From positions 248,001-312,000 of the forward strand of contig NZ_SWFM01000001.1 in NCBI RefSeq assembly GCF_005144865.1: DNA of 64,000 bases, in the 5' to 3' direction. Below are positions 10,442-19,513 of the stretch, one piece after another. Position numbers and translations under genes: made by a program. Numbering within the stretch: the first letter of the stretch is position 1; each line of letters starts with the position of its first letter. The DNA is from Guptibacillus hwajinpoensis (GTDB lineage Bacteria; Bacillota; Bacilli; Bacillales; Guptibacillaceae). The notes under the pieces were generated by a model, which worked only from the letters and a program-made list of their open reading frames with translations, had not been told where the DNA came from and made no database searches.

Positions 10442-11479
10442 TTATGGAAACACTGGTGAAAGCGTTAGACCTTCTGTTTCGGCAAAACCAAATCGTAAAT
10501 TCATATTTTGAACAGCCTGACCGGCCGCACCTTTCATTAAATTATCAATCACAGATATTACCGTAATACGGTTTGTTCTATTGTCTACCGAGAAGCCGAT
10601 GTCACAGTAATTAGATCCTGCAACGCCCTTTGGTGTTGGCCATTTTCCTTCAGGCATAATACGAATAAATGGATGATTTTCATAGAATGAATGATATAGC
10701 TCAATCACTTCGTTAGTTGTTTTATCAGTTAGTAGATTCATATACATGCTACACATCATCCCTCTTGTTAGCGGAATGAGATGAGTTGAAAACGTAACCT
10801 GAATATCTTTTTCGATTTGCATTGAAAGAAGTTGTTCAATCTCAGGAATGTGTTGGTGATGTCCAAGCTTATAGGCAGAAACATTCTCATTCACTTCTGA
10901 GAAGTGTGCTGCAAGACTTGTTTTACGACCTGCACCAGAAAGTCCGGATTTACCATCAATGATCAGTGAATTTGGGTCTACCCAGTCCTGTTGGATAATA
11001 GGAAGAATGCCGAGAAGAGAAGCTGTCGGATAACACCCCGGATTTGCAATCAAGTTCGCATTTGCGATCTGCTCTGGATAAAATTCTGATAATCCGTAGA
11101 CTGCTTGCTTTAAAGCATGTGCAGGGGGTGATGAATGTTTATACCATTCTTCGTATAACCCATCTCCCTTTAATCGAAAGTCTCCCGACAAGTCGATACA
11201 TGGGACTCCTCTCTCTAGAAGGGATGGAATGGACTTACTGCTAATTCCAGCAGGTGTAGCAAAAAACACGACATCTACTTTAGATGCTAGATCGTTAACA
11301 TCTAGAGCATCAAATTCACAATTGTGTATATTCGTTAGGTGAGGGAATACATCATTTAGTTTAGAACCTACATTAGATGGAGATACGATCGTTTTAATTT
11401 CTACTTCAGGGTGTCCAAGCAATAAACGGATCAATTCTAGACCGCTGTAACCGCTGGCACCGACAATACCTGCTTTCAC
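10442..11479 (-). CDS. argC: N-acetyl-gamma-glutamyl-phosphate reductase
   Basis: ArgC reduces acetylglutamyl phosphate to the semialdehyde with NADPH. The 345-residue protein begins MKAGIVGASGYSGLELIRLL, a Rossmann fold, and has the catalytic cysteine in NPGCYPTAS near residue 148. GTG 11479 is preferred since GGGAG lies eight bases before it; it gives the N-terminus usual in the family. It is the first gene of the operon and argJ follows after 27 bases. Confidence 0.96.
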   Translation of the reverse strand: MKAGIVGASGYSGLELIRLLLGHPEVEIKTIVSPSNVGSKLNDVFPHLTNIHNCEFDALDVNDLASKVDVVFFATPAGISSKSIPSLLERGVPCIDLSGDFRLKGDGLYEEWYKHSSPPAHALKQAVYGLSEFYPEQIANANLIANPGCYPTASLLGILPIIQQDWVDPNSLIIDGKSGLSGAGRKTSLAAHFSEVNENVSAYKLGHHQHIPEIEQLLSMQIEKDIQVTFSTHLIPLTRGMMCSMYMNLLTDKTTNEVIELYHSFYENHPFIRIMPEGKWPTPKGVAGSNYCDIGFSVDNRTNRITVISVIDNLMKGAAGQAVQNMNLRFGFAETEGLTLSPVFP

Positions 11480-11513
11480 AAATTCCACTCCCTCTTTCTT
11501 TTCTTATTGTATG

Positions 11514-11542
11514 ATTATACATATACAAGAATATATATACAA
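11514..11542 (-). promoter_or_regulatory. argC promoter with candidate ARG boxes
   Basis: The minus strand shows -35 TTGTAT (11537-11542), a 17-base spacer and -10 TATAAT (11514-11519), about 35 bases before argC. The promoter lies in imperfect AT palindromes (TGTATAATCATACA and a TGAATAATAAATATA stretch at 11575-11589 on the plus strand) that resemble ARG operators. Repression by ArgR/AhrC is expected from the B. subtilis argC promoter but is inferred here. Confidence 0.65.
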
Positions 11543-11611
11543 CACATTTTTGGAAATATATATTTTATTTTTTGAATAATAAATATAAATAGTGTCCTAA
11601 TCTACTAAGAA

Positions 11612-11643
11612 AATAAAAAACATGCTCAGCGTTCTGAGCATGT
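11612..11643 (-). terminator. terminator of topB
   Basis: ACATGCTCAG pairs with CTGAGCATGT around a short loop. On the minus strand the stem is followed by a T run (TTTTTTATTTT), a classical intrinsic terminator 12 bases after the topB stop. Confidence 0.85.
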
Positions 11644-11654
11644 TCATAGGAATG

Positions 11655-13802
11655 TTATTTCTTAGCAAAATCAAACGTTATTTTCTTTTCAGTGGAACTC
11701 CAAACAAGTGCTGCGTCAAACGTTCCTTTTTTACTTTTCAGTCCATTGATTACGTTTGTTTTGCCGTCTGTTAGTAGTTTCTTAGCATTGGTTTGGGAGA
11801 TAGGTTTGCCAAGAATCCTTTTTGATATCGTAAACGGACATTTGGATTTTGAATAGTTGCTACAGCCATACAACTTCCCTTTGTCAATGACTTCAGATCC
11901 ACATAGTGGGCATTCTCCAATTTTTTTACCTAGAGCCTTTTTGGAAACCGTAGAAGGTTCAATTTTAATATCCTTTAAATCCCACGTTCCAGAAGCTTCA
12001 ATTGCATCCGACGTTAATTTAGCAGCAAGCTTTTTAACAGATTCCATAAAGGCTTGCGGAGAAGCATCTCCACTTCCTATTTGTTTCAACCGCTGCTCCC
12101 ATTTCGCTGTCATTTCTGCACTGGATAATACGGCATTTCCGATTGAATCAATGAGTAAAATTCCTTTATCCGTTGCAAACACCTGGTTTTTTACTACGTC
12201 GATGTATTTCCGGTCTTTTAGCATTGTAATAATTCCGGCCCTTGTTGCTTCGGTTCCTAAACCTTCCGTATCTTTTAGAATTTTCTCAAGCGATTCATCC
12301 TCAAGATGCCTGCCTGCGGTTTTCATCATCGTAATTAACTGACCTTCAGTAAATCGTTTAGGAGGCTGTGTTTTCCCTTCAGTAACTTCTGCAGATACTA
12401 CCTTACCATTTTCTTCTTTTTCGATCGGAGGCAATTCTTCATCTTTTTGCGTTGAATTAATAATACGTTGCCAACCCTCTTGGATGCGAACCTGACCTTT
12501 AGATTGAAATAAAGCACGATCATCTACAAGTGTCATTAACGTTGTATAATCAACAATAGCGACTTCTTCATGTGCTGCTAGAAGACTTCTTGCGATTAAG
12601 TCATAAATTTTCGCTTCATCACCTGATAGTTTATCCATATTTGGAACCTGCTCAGTTGGGATGATGGCATAATGATCGCTAACTTTAGCTGCATTGACAA
12701 ACCGTTTATCATCCATAATTGAATCACGCTTTAGAGGAAATAGATCTTTGTATGCTGACTGCTTTTGCAGTTTTGATAGAATCGACGGAAACTCTGCTGC
12801 CTCATCTTTTGTGACAAAACTAGAATCACTTCGGGGATATGAGATGATTCCCTTCGTATAGAGCTTCTGAGCAATGTCTAGCGTTTTTTTAGGTGAAAAC
12901 TTATACCGTTTGTTTGCTGTCGATTGTAGTGATGAAAGTTGGAACAGAAATGGAGGCTTGTATTGCTTTCGTTCCTTTTTAACATCACTGGCTATACAGT
13001 CTTTGTCCTGACAAAATTGAGCGATTTTACTAGCCATTTCGGGTGATTCAATTCGAGTTTGGTCATCCTTAATCCATTTCCCGACAACAACTTTTCCACT
13101 GTAATTGAATGTCCCCTTCACTTCCCAGAATGGTTCTGATTTAAAATCCGCAATTTCTTTTTCTCTTTTTACAACCAATGCAAGTGTTGGTGTTTGCACT
13201 CTTCCTGCAGAAAAAACATCCTGTACACCCTTTTGTTTAAAAAGGAGCGTGTAGACACGGGAAGCATTTATGCCGACGACCCAGTCTGCACATGACCTCG
13301 CATAAGCCTCAAAATATAAGTTGCGCGTTTTCTCCTCATCAAGTAGTGCGTTAAAACCTTCTTTTACTGCTCGCTCAGTTAGCGAGGATATCCATAACCG
13401 CTTCATTGGCTTTTTACATCCCGCCTGATTGAGAATGGTGCGAACGATCAACTCTCCTTCTCTCCCAGCATCTCCGGCATGAATGATGGATCGAACTTCC
13501 TTCTTATTCACTAATTCTTTAATAACTTTAAACTGCTTCCACTTTCCTTTTGTGACTTGATATTGAAATTGCTGCGGAATCATAGGTAATGTTTGTAAGG
13601 ACCATTTCTTCCATGATGACTCATATGTTTCTGGTGGTACAAGTTCACAAAGGTGACCAACAGCCCAAGTCATATAGGCACCTTCTGGGAAATCTGGATT
13701 TGGTTTTATGTAAATATATCCTTGTTTCTTTTCTGACGGATAAGGCGCTGCGAGACGCGTTCCCTGATCTGGCTTTTCCGCGATAATACATACTGCTGCC
13801 AA
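11655..13802 (-). CDS. topB: DNA topoisomerase III (type IA)
   Basis: This enzyme cuts and passes single DNA strands to resolve precatenanes and recombination intermediates. The 715-residue protein has an N-terminal Toprim domain (IIAEKPDQG, and HAGDAGREGELI near residue 104), SAGRVQTPTLAL, and the active-site tyrosine in GIISYPRSDSSF near residue 320. It ends in a zinc-finger-like repeat with CPLCGSEV and SKCPF. The start is TTG with AGGGAGGA nine bases upstream. The length agrees with Bacillus TopB. It stands alone with its own terminator. Confidence 0.95.
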   Translation of the reverse strand: MAAVCIIAEKPDQGTRLAAPYPSEKKQGYIYIKPNPDFPEGAYMTWAVGHLCELVPPETYESSWKKWSLQTLPMIPQQFQYQVTKGKWKQFKVIKELVNKKEVRSIIHAGDAGREGELIVRTILNQAGCKKPMKRLWISSLTERAVKEGFNALLDEEKTRNLYFEAYARSCADWVVGINASRVYTLLFKQKGVQDVFSAGRVQTPTLALVVKREKEIADFKSEPFWEVKGTFNYSGKVVVGKWIKDDQTRIESPEMASKIAQFCQDKDCIASDVKKERKQYKPPFLFQLSSLQSTANKRYKFSPKKTLDIAQKLYTKGIISYPRSDSSFVTKDEAAEFPSILSKLQKQSAYKDLFPLKRDSIMDDKRFVNAAKVSDHYAIIPTEQVPNMDKLSGDEAKIYDLIARSLLAAHEEVAIVDYTTLMTLVDDRALFQSKGQVRIQEGWQRIINSTQKDEELPPIEKEENGKVVSAEVTEGKTQPPKRFTEGQLITMMKTAGRHLEDESLEKILKDTEGLGTEATRAGIITMLKDRKYIDVVKNQVFATDKGILLIDSIGNAVLSSAEMTAKWEQRLKQIGSGDASPQAFMESVKKLAAKLTSDAIEASGTWDLKDIKIEPSTVSKKALGKKIGECPLCGSEVIDKGKLYGCSNYSKSKCPFTISKRILGKPISQTNAKKLLTDGKTNVINGLKSKKGTFDAALVWSSTEKKITFDFAKK

Positions 13803-13949
13803 TCAAAACATTCCTCCCTGAACATGATGCGCACATCATCTATTGTCTTTATTAGTATAGCGTACACTTGATCGCACTTGGTAGCATGTCTTTCATTCAT
13901 GGGAAAAAGAAGTACCAATCCATAAGATGAGTACTTCACTTTACCACTA

Positions 13950-14954
13950 TTAACCTCTCATATGAAAACTATCTTCTCGGATAAGGTGAGGTGTGGAAGA
14001 TTCAATGCTTTTTTTCCTGCGTTTGCGATAAGTATACGGATGCGATAACCCATATACAATACTATTAACCGCTAGAATTGTTAAGGCAAAAGCCATAACA
14101 GGGGCAAGAACCATCCAAGGAAAGGATGATACATATTGAAAGTTTTGTGCAATCAACCCTGCCCATTCATTGGACATAGAGAAGACTTCAATAGTAGCTT
14201 CACCCGTATCATAATCGTATTCCATAATCCGAATATCTGATCCACCAATAAACACATTCAGAAGACCGAGATGCGCAAAAACAATCAGCACCTGACCGAC
14301 TTGTTGAATAAAAACTACAAACAATTTTGGGTATAGAAACGGTGCCATATGTTTGCGGAAAATTTGAAAATGACTCCCTCCCATCACTTTAGCACTTTCA
14401 ATAAACTCCTTTTCTTCAATAAGATGAAGTTCATTTTGAACATAAAGTGATAAAACCGGAACGCTGATTAAAATAAGAACTAGCATCGGAAAAATCACTT
14501 TCGTTGATGTGTCATAACTCCAGCTGAAGCTTAAGATGACCGGTGCTATTAGTACATAGGTGAAAATCGTTACAGGTGCGTAATGCAAAGCGTTAGCAAG
14601 ACCATCTAATATTCTTCTGAATGATCCTGGAAGAAGGTACAATATATATCCCCCAACAAATGAAACGACCATTCGAAAAAACGCAACGAGGATGGATAAG
14701 CCTACCGTGAATTTTGCCCCCTCAAGAATGTTAAGCACTAAGTTATTGCCATCAAGGTCACTACCAAGTGGGAATTTTGATAACGGCGGAAAAGGGGCCA
14801 ATGCAACAGCTTTATTGTTCTCATCAAGTAGAACTTTTTGAGGCTCTTGCGGATCGAAAAATAAACCATACAAGATGCTCCCAATAAGCAATAATACAAT
14901 AAACAATCCTCCGCCAAGTAATGGTTTATTTCGGATTAACGATAACTTTCTCAT
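13950..14954 (-). CDS. ABC transporter permease, peptide/nickel type (DppC-like)
   Basis: A 334-residue inner-membrane permease with about six hydrophobic segments, starting with a TM helix at residues 13-34. The coupling (EAA) loop reads ESAKVMGGSHFQIFRKHMAP near residue 190. The sequence diverges from ordinary DppC/OppC, so the substrate cannot be named. Its ATG overlaps the stop of the partner permease as ATGA. No ATPase or binding-protein gene lies beside the pair, so these must be shared with another transporter or encoded elsewhere. Confidence 0.8.
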   Translation of the reverse strand: MRKLSLIRNKPLLGGGLFIVLLLIGSILYGLFFDPQEPQKVLLDENNKAVALAPFPPLSKFPLGSDLDGNNLVLNILEGAKFTVGLSILVAFFRMVVSFVGGYILYLLPGSFRRILDGLANALHYAPVTIFTYVLIAPVILSFSWSYDTSTKVIFPMLVLILISVPVLSLYVQNELHLIEEKEFIESAKVMGGSHFQIFRKHMAPFLYPKLFVVFIQQVGQVLIVFAHLGLLNVFIGGSDIRIMEYDYDTGEATIEVFSMSNEWAGLIAQNFQYVSSFPWMVLAPVMAFALTILAVNSIVYGLSHPYTYRKRRKKSIESSTPHLIREDSFHMRG

Positions 14955-15901
14955 ATCAGCTCCCCCTTAACATGCAACCAGCGCTCTAGTATCCATTGCA
15001 TACCAGTAAAGAATATAAAAGTAGGAATGAATATCATAAATAAGGCGATGGTTACAATTTCAGGGTTTAACACGCCGTGGTTAATAACAAACGTCATGAA
15101 TCCTCTTACTTCAAAAATAACCTCAAGCATCACTAAATTTGCTAATGCAAAAAGAAAAATGCCTTTAAAGTGGTTAAATAACGTTAATATAGAATTTCTA
15201 AAAATATGGACCACTAAGATTTTGCTTCGCTTTAATCCTTTTCCTCTTGCTAGCTCAACATATAGCTGCTGTTCCTCATCTTCAAATGAGACTAATAAGT
15301 ATTTAAAGATGTATAAAGCAGGTAGAAGAGCTAATACAACAATCGGAAGCAAAATGGCTCGGTCATTGTATCCACTAGCAATATTAAATAGAAGAATACC
15401 TGATGCTTTGTAAATCCAAATAATAGTCAATTGCGTAATCAATATAACAAATATGTCTGGAAGCGACTCAAGAACAAACAAGACTCCTTTAGGTAGAGCT
15501 CTCTTCTCTTTTGGAAGCAACATCGTGAGAATTGTGAGTAGGACTCCTAACACTAGTGCTAAGGTAAGCGAAGCCAAAAGATAAACCATTGATTGAAGAT
15601 ACGCATCAAAAAATTCAGGGAACAATGGTAGCTCTCTTCCTCGCTCGTAATATTGAATCGTATTATCAGTAAAAAGCAGGTTTAACGTTGTCATCATGTG
15701 TTTTAAATATTCTTCAAAGTTGAGGACGATTGTATCGTAGATAAAAAGCGTATTTGTTAATTCCTTTCGATCTACCATTTTTAAGACGTCCAATTGCGAT
15801 TCCATATTGAAAAGAAGGTAAGGAAGTGAACCTATCAACATGATTCCAATTGACGTTAAGGAAAATTGAATGAGTGTACGGACAGCGTAAGTTTTGAACA
15901 T
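14951..15901 (-). CDS. ABC transporter permease, peptide/nickel type (DppB-like)
   Basis: The second permease of the pair, 316 residues, with an N-terminal TM helix, a long extracytoplasmic stretch (about residues 35-105) and five further TM segments. The EAA loop is ELARGKGLKRSKILVVHIFR near residue 220, the usual contact for an ABC ATPase. It is translated just before the DppC-like partner with a 4-base overlap and lies 12 bases after a VOC-family gene, so the three are probably co-transcribed. Substrate unknown. Confidence 0.8.
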   Translation of the reverse strand: MFKTYAVRTLIQFSLTSIGIMLIGSLPYLLFNMESQLDVLKMVDRKELTNTLFIYDTIVLNFEEYLKHMMTTLNLLFTDNTIQYYERGRELPLFPEFFDAYLQSMVYLLASLTLALVLGVLLTILTMLLPKEKRALPKGVLFVLESLPDIFVILITQLTIIWIYKASGILLFNIASGYNDRAILLPIVVLALLPALYIFKYLLVSFEDEEQQLYVELARGKGLKRSKILVVHIFRNSILTLFNHFKGIFLFALANLVMLEVIFEVRGFMTFVINHGVLNPEIVTIALFMIFIPTFIFFTGMQWILERWLHVKGELI

Positions 15902-15913
15902 CTAATTGATTAC

Positions 15914-16279
15914 CTATTGATCCTCATTTGTGAATTCAACAACATCAATCTGGTTGCCAGATGGATCTTCAACGATAAAATAAAGACCTGGTGGACAAGG
16001 CTTCGGTTCATCAAATAGGACGTTAGCACCTCGTTCTTTTAAAAGTTTGAAATCATAATCGATATTCTCTGAAGAAATACCAAGCAGAACACTCTTCGAC
16101 TCTGACAAATTGTTTGATGAGTCCTCTTCTAAGACAATCGGGATATTCTTATGTACAAGACTCACAATCTTATCACTATACTTTTTTGATACTGTAAAAT
16201 CGAACACCTCCGTATAAAATGAGAGCGATTCTTTCATTTCCTTTACCTTAACTGTTAGTACACACACCTGATTTAACAC
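15914..16279 (-). CDS. VOC (glyoxalase/bleomycin-resistance) family protein
   Basis: A 121-residue single-domain protein with the beta-alpha-beta-beta-beta pattern of the vicinal-oxygen-chelate family: SLSFYTEVFDF at the N-terminus and GLYFIVEDPSGNQIDVVEF at the C-terminus. Members bind metals or drugs or act as lyases, and the sequence alone does not say which. The start is GTG with AAGGAGG seven bases upstream. It is the probable first gene of an operon with the two permeases that follow. Confidence 0.75.
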   Translation of the reverse strand: MLNQVCVLTVKVKEMKESLSFYTEVFDFTVSKKYSDKIVSLVHKNIPIVLEEDSSNNLSESKSVLLGISSENIDYDFKLLKERGANVLFDEPKPCPPGLYFIVEDPSGNQIDVVEFTNEDQ

Positions 16280-16397
16280 TAAGTTTCCTCCTTAAAATGA
16301 TGTAATTTAACTAAAAGAGTTCTATATAACCTATAAAATTCCATAAAAAGGATTCGTTCCCTTCATTTTTTTCGAAAACTTTGGAGTTTCCATGCTG

Positions 16398-16443
16398 AAA
16401 ACCACGTTCTAGTACCCAAGGTAGAATGTGGTTTTGATATAAT
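16398..16443 (+). promoter_or_regulatory. extended -10 promoter behind a 14-bp inverted repeat
   Basis: AAAACCACGTTCTA at 16398 pairs with TAGAATGTGGTTTT at 16422-16435 with one mismatch. Directly after it comes TGATATAAT, an extended -10 (16435-16443), 33 bases before the hydrolase start. The repeat may be an operator, an upstream terminator, or both; no clear -35 is present. Confidence 0.45.
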
Positions 16444-16475
16444 AAGACAATCATGCAGTGAAATGGAGGATTCGT

Positions 16476-18719
16476 GTGGATCAAGAACCTGAATATGAGA
16501 TAACAAGTAGAACAACTCATCATAAAAGAAAGATTTTTAAAACCTATACGCAAAAAAGCCTCCACCTTATTCAGTCCTTTTCAAAAGCAACTTGGAAAGG
16601 TTCGTCTTATGGAGCAACTTTCATGACAATGCTTCTCATTATCTCAATGGGTTTCGATTTTCATACCGGCTTAGGGAAAGCAATAGACATTGTTATATTT
16701 ACACTAATCGCGATTCCTGGAACATGGTTAGCGGTTAAAATTGGTTTAATCATCATTGGCCTTATAAAAAAACTACCGTCGTTGTTCATCGCAAGCATCC
16801 TAGTTTCAGGCATTATTATCATTTATACATTAGATCAGTACAGACAACTTGATAACATTCTTCCCCTAGCCTATACATTGCTTGTTGTTGGAATTGTTAT
16901 CGGTGGACTAGTTGGTTATCCTCTTACGAACGGTCTAAAGAAACCAGTATCTATCGTTTTACTCACTATTGGCTTAATCGCATCCGGTGCTTTTTTCTAC
17001 TGGCTGTTCACACCCGGTTTGGAAGATTACCGATCTCAAATGGTAGTAAAACCCCTTTCGCCTGTTAGCTCTAACCCAGCAAGTAGCGGTAACTACTCTG
17101 TTCAAACGTTTACTTATGGAAGTGGCAACGATAAACAACGAAAGGAATTCAGTATGCAAGTGGATTTAAAAACTCAGTCTGTCAATGCTTCCCCCATGAT
17201 CGGCGAATGGTCAAAAGCTCGTGAATGGTTCTGGGGATTCAAAGACACAAATGTTCCTCTAAACGGGAGAGTTTGGATGCCAGAAGGGAAAGGTGAATTT
17301 CCTCTTGTCCTTATTGTTCACGGAAACCACAAGATGGAGGACTTCTCTGATGAAGGTTACGACTATCTTGGTGAATTACTTGCAAGTAGGGGATTTATCA
17401 CCGTATCGGTTGATGAGAATTTCCTAAATTCATCATGGTCAGGAGGCGTGGCAGGAGATATCAACGGAAGAGCCTGGATGCTTTTACAACACCTTCAACA
17501 AATAGAGTCATTTAACCAAAAGAAAGATACGCCTTTTTATCAAAAAGTTGATATGAATGAAATCGCTTTAATCGGCCATTCTCGTGGTGGTCAGGCAGCA
17601 ATTCTAGCTGCGAAATTTAATAAGCTTGATCGTTATCCAAATAATGCGACTATGCGCTTTGATTTTAATTACGCTATTCAAACTGTGATAGCCATAGCGC
17701 CAACGGATTATCAAACACTTTCCGACCGAAAAATTGAAATGAATGATGTGAACTACTTATTACTGCATGGATCATATGACAGTGACCTTTCAGAATTCGA
17801 GGGAGATCGCCAATATAACGGTATTCAATTAACTGGCGGTGAAGATGCCATTAAAGCAGCTCTTTATATTGATCGTGCAAATCATGGACAATTTAATACA
17901 ACATGGGGAGATAATGACACATACTTTCCTTTTACGTTGCTATTAAATAAAAAGCCTTTACTAAAAGGGGAAGAACAGCGACAGATCGCTAAAACATATG
18001 TATCAGGATTCTTAGAAACTACGTTACATGAGGATGACTCTTATAAGCCGATGTTTGAAGATTATCGCTATGCACTAAAATGGCTACCGAAAACAACTTA
18101 TATTAGTAAATACGAAGATCCCTCCTACAGCATTTTTGCTGATTATGAAGAAGATGTTGATGTAACGACTACATCTTCTCCCTTTATTAAGGTTACAGCA
18201 GGAAGTTTATTGCAGTGGTATGAAGGAGAGCTTGAGTACAGAAGAGATAAAGAAAGGGCCAATCATGGTGTATTCTTGAAATGGGATGATTCATATTCTA
18301 AAAATGGGCATTATACGTTGAATTTTTCTAAACCACTTCAGGATCCATTTAATTTTAATGAGAACAGTGATTTAACCTTTACCGCGGCTAATCTTTCTGA
18401 AGATGAAAGTCAGGAGTCGGTTGACTTCTCGATTAAATTATCAAGCAACGGTGAAAGTGCTACTGTTTTGTTAAGTGACATTATGCCTTTGCATCCTGTT
18501 CTACCTGTAAGGCATACGAAAACCATTTACTTCGAAGAAAAACGGTACGGAGAACCAACGGAACCTGTTCTACAAACGTTTAACATTCCGATTTCACATT
18601 TTATTGAAGACAATCCTTCAATAGATGTTAAGAAGATAGATACCCTTACGTTTCAATTCGATCAGCCTAACGGAGGTACTATCTTCATCGACCAAATTGG
18701 TGTTAATCAAACCAACTAA
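16476..18719 (+). CDS. membrane-anchored alpha/beta hydrolase
   Basis: A 747-residue protein. The first 185 residues hold about five or six hydrophobic helices. They are followed by an alpha/beta hydrolase domain with the oxyanion region VLIVHGNHK, the nucleophile elbow GHSRGG near residue 368 and a late histidine in HGQFN. The C-terminal 200 residues look like a beta-rich domain. Substrate unknown; chlorophyllase- or dienelactone-hydrolase-like enzymes share this fold. GTG 16476 is favoured because GGAGG lies six bases upstream; an in-frame GTG at 16458 lacks a site. It stands alone, with a terminator after it. Confidence 0.75.
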   Translation: MDQEPEYEITSRTTHHKRKIFKTYTQKSLHLIQSFSKATWKGSSYGATFMTMLLIISMGFDFHTGLGKAIDIVIFTLIAIPGTWLAVKIGLIIIGLIKKLPSLFIASILVSGIIIIYTLDQYRQLDNILPLAYTLLVVGIVIGGLVGYPLTNGLKKPVSIVLLTIGLIASGAFFYWLFTPGLEDYRSQMVVKPLSPVSSNPASSGNYSVQTFTYGSGNDKQRKEFSMQVDLKTQSVNASPMIGEWSKAREWFWGFKDTNVPLNGRVWMPEGKGEFPLVLIVHGNHKMEDFSDEGYDYLGELLASRGFITVSVDENFLNSSWSGGVAGDINGRAWMLLQHLQQIESFNQKKDTPFYQKVDMNEIALIGHSRGGQAAILAAKFNKLDRYPNNATMRFDFNYAIQTVIAIAPTDYQTLSDRKIEMNDVNYLLLHGSYDSDLSEFEGDRQYNGIQLTGGEDAIKAALYIDRANHGQFNTTWGDNDTYFPFTLLLNKKPLLKGEEQRQIAKTYVSGFLETTLHEDDSYKPMFEDYRYALKWLPKTTYISKYEDPSYSIFADYEEDVDVTTTSSPFIKVTAGSLLQWYEGELEYRRDKERANHGVFLKWDDSYSKNGHYTLNFSKPLQDPFNFNENSDLTFTAANLSEDESQESVDFSIKLSSNGESATVLLSDIMPLHPVLPVRHTKTIYFEEKRYGEPTEPVLQTFNIPISHFIEDNPSIDVKKIDTLTFQFDQPNGGTIFIDQIGVNQTN

Positions 18720-18725
18720 ACTAGT

Positions 18726-18765
18726 AAAAAAAGGCTTTCCTTCTCTAGTGAAGGAAAGCCTTTTG
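18726..18765. terminator. bidirectional terminator
   Basis: AAGGCTTTCCTTC pairs with GAAGGAAAGCCTT (13 bp) with A and T runs on both sides. It lies between two convergent genes, the hydrolase (plus) and msrA (minus), and can serve both. Confidence 0.9.
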
Positions 18766-18768
18766 GTA

Positions 18769-19413
18769 TTAAGAAATCTTGCAAGAAGACTGACCGCGTT
18801 TAGCAAGATAGCTTTGATGATACTCTTCTGCACGATAAAACGCTGTAGCTGGTACGATTTGTGTTACGATCGGTTTCTTGAATCTTCCTGAGGCTGACAG
18901 GGTGTTTTTTGCAATCAATGCAGCGGATTTCTGCTCTTCTGAATGGAAAAAGACTGCTGAACGATATCTTGCACCAACATCCTCACCCTGGCGATTTAAT
19001 GATGTTGGGTTATGATTATCGAAGAACACTTCAAGGAGTTCCTCATACGAGATAAGTGCTGGATCATACTCAATATGAACTGCTTCGGCATGACCTGTTA
19101 GTTCTTTATATACATCTTCATAAGAAGGATTGATGGTTTCACCACCTGTAAAACCTGTGGAAGTTGAAATAACCCCATTTAATTGTTGAAAAAGTGCTTC
19201 TACTCCCCAAAAACATCCAGCTGCAAATGTTGCGTAATTCATCGTGCCCACTCCGTTTCCTATATTGTTAGCTTCAGTCTCATTTCTATATATGTTCTCT
19301 AATTCATTTAGTGGTAACATATAAAGCTGCTTACTCCCCTTCTTGTAAATCCCTTTTGAAAGAAGGGTCTTAATAAGTTGTTGTTTAGCTTCATTATTTA
19401 TTAGTGTATGCAA
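18769..19413 (-). CDS. msrA: methionine sulfoxide reductase A with FbpA-like N-terminal extension
   Basis: Residues 58-214 form a standard MsrA that reduces methionine-S-sulfoxide: the catalytic cysteine is in GCFWG, with GFTGGETINPSYEDVY, GHAEAVHIEYDP and a C-terminal cysteine (SSCKIS) as resolving candidate. Residues 1-45 resemble the small Fur-regulated basic protein FbpA family (KQQLIKTLLSKGIYKKGSKQ then LYMLPLNELENIYRN). The whole frame starts at TTG 19413 with AGGAGTGA upstream. MsrA alone could start at ATG 19242, with GGAG eight bases before it. Whether a fusion protein, MsrA alone or both are made is open. A SAM riboswitch lies directly upstream. Confidence 0.88.
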   Translation of the reverse strand: MHTLINNEAKQQLIKTLLSKGIYKKGSKQLYMLPLNELENIYRNETEANNIGNGVGTMNYATFAAGCFWGVEALFQQLNGVISTSTGFTGGETINPSYEDVYKELTGHAEAVHIEYDPALISYEELLEVFFDNHNPTSLNRQGEDVGARYRSAVFFHSEEQKSAALIAKNTLSASGRFKKPIVTQIVPATAFYRAEEYHQSYLAKRGQSSCKIS

Positions 19414-19462
19414 TGCCAGTCACTCCTCTACAATAAATTGATGCCAGATAGTGGGCGCATAC

Positions 19463-19496
19463 GAAAAAACCCCCATCTGTCAGAACAGAAGAGGGT
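19463..19496 (-). terminator. riboswitch-controlled terminator
   Basis: On the minus strand CCCTCTTCTGT pairs with ACAGATGGGGG (one mismatch), followed by TTTTTT. The 5' arm CCTCTTCT is also complementary to AGAAGAGG at the 3' side of aptamer helix P1, the usual exclusive choice between terminator and antiterminator. Confidence 0.88.
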
Positions 19497-19513
19497 TTGG
19501 AATTTCCGAGCCT

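Noticed and set aside
11857..12342. Plus-strand frame of 161 codons opposite topB
   Set aside because: Shadow of the topB coding strand; serine- and proline-rich antisense composition and no start signals.
13908..13936. Hairpin after the DppC-like permease gene
   Set aside because: Only seven base pairs (GAAGTAC/GTACTTC) with a 15-base loop and no T run; too weak to call a terminator.
13706..13939. Minus-strand frame of 77 codons upstream of topB
   Set aside because: It overlaps the topB start in another frame and has no ribosome site or recognisable feature.
16311..16565. Minus-strand frame of 84 codons
   Set aside because: It overlaps the hydrolase start and promoter on the other strand; no start signal.
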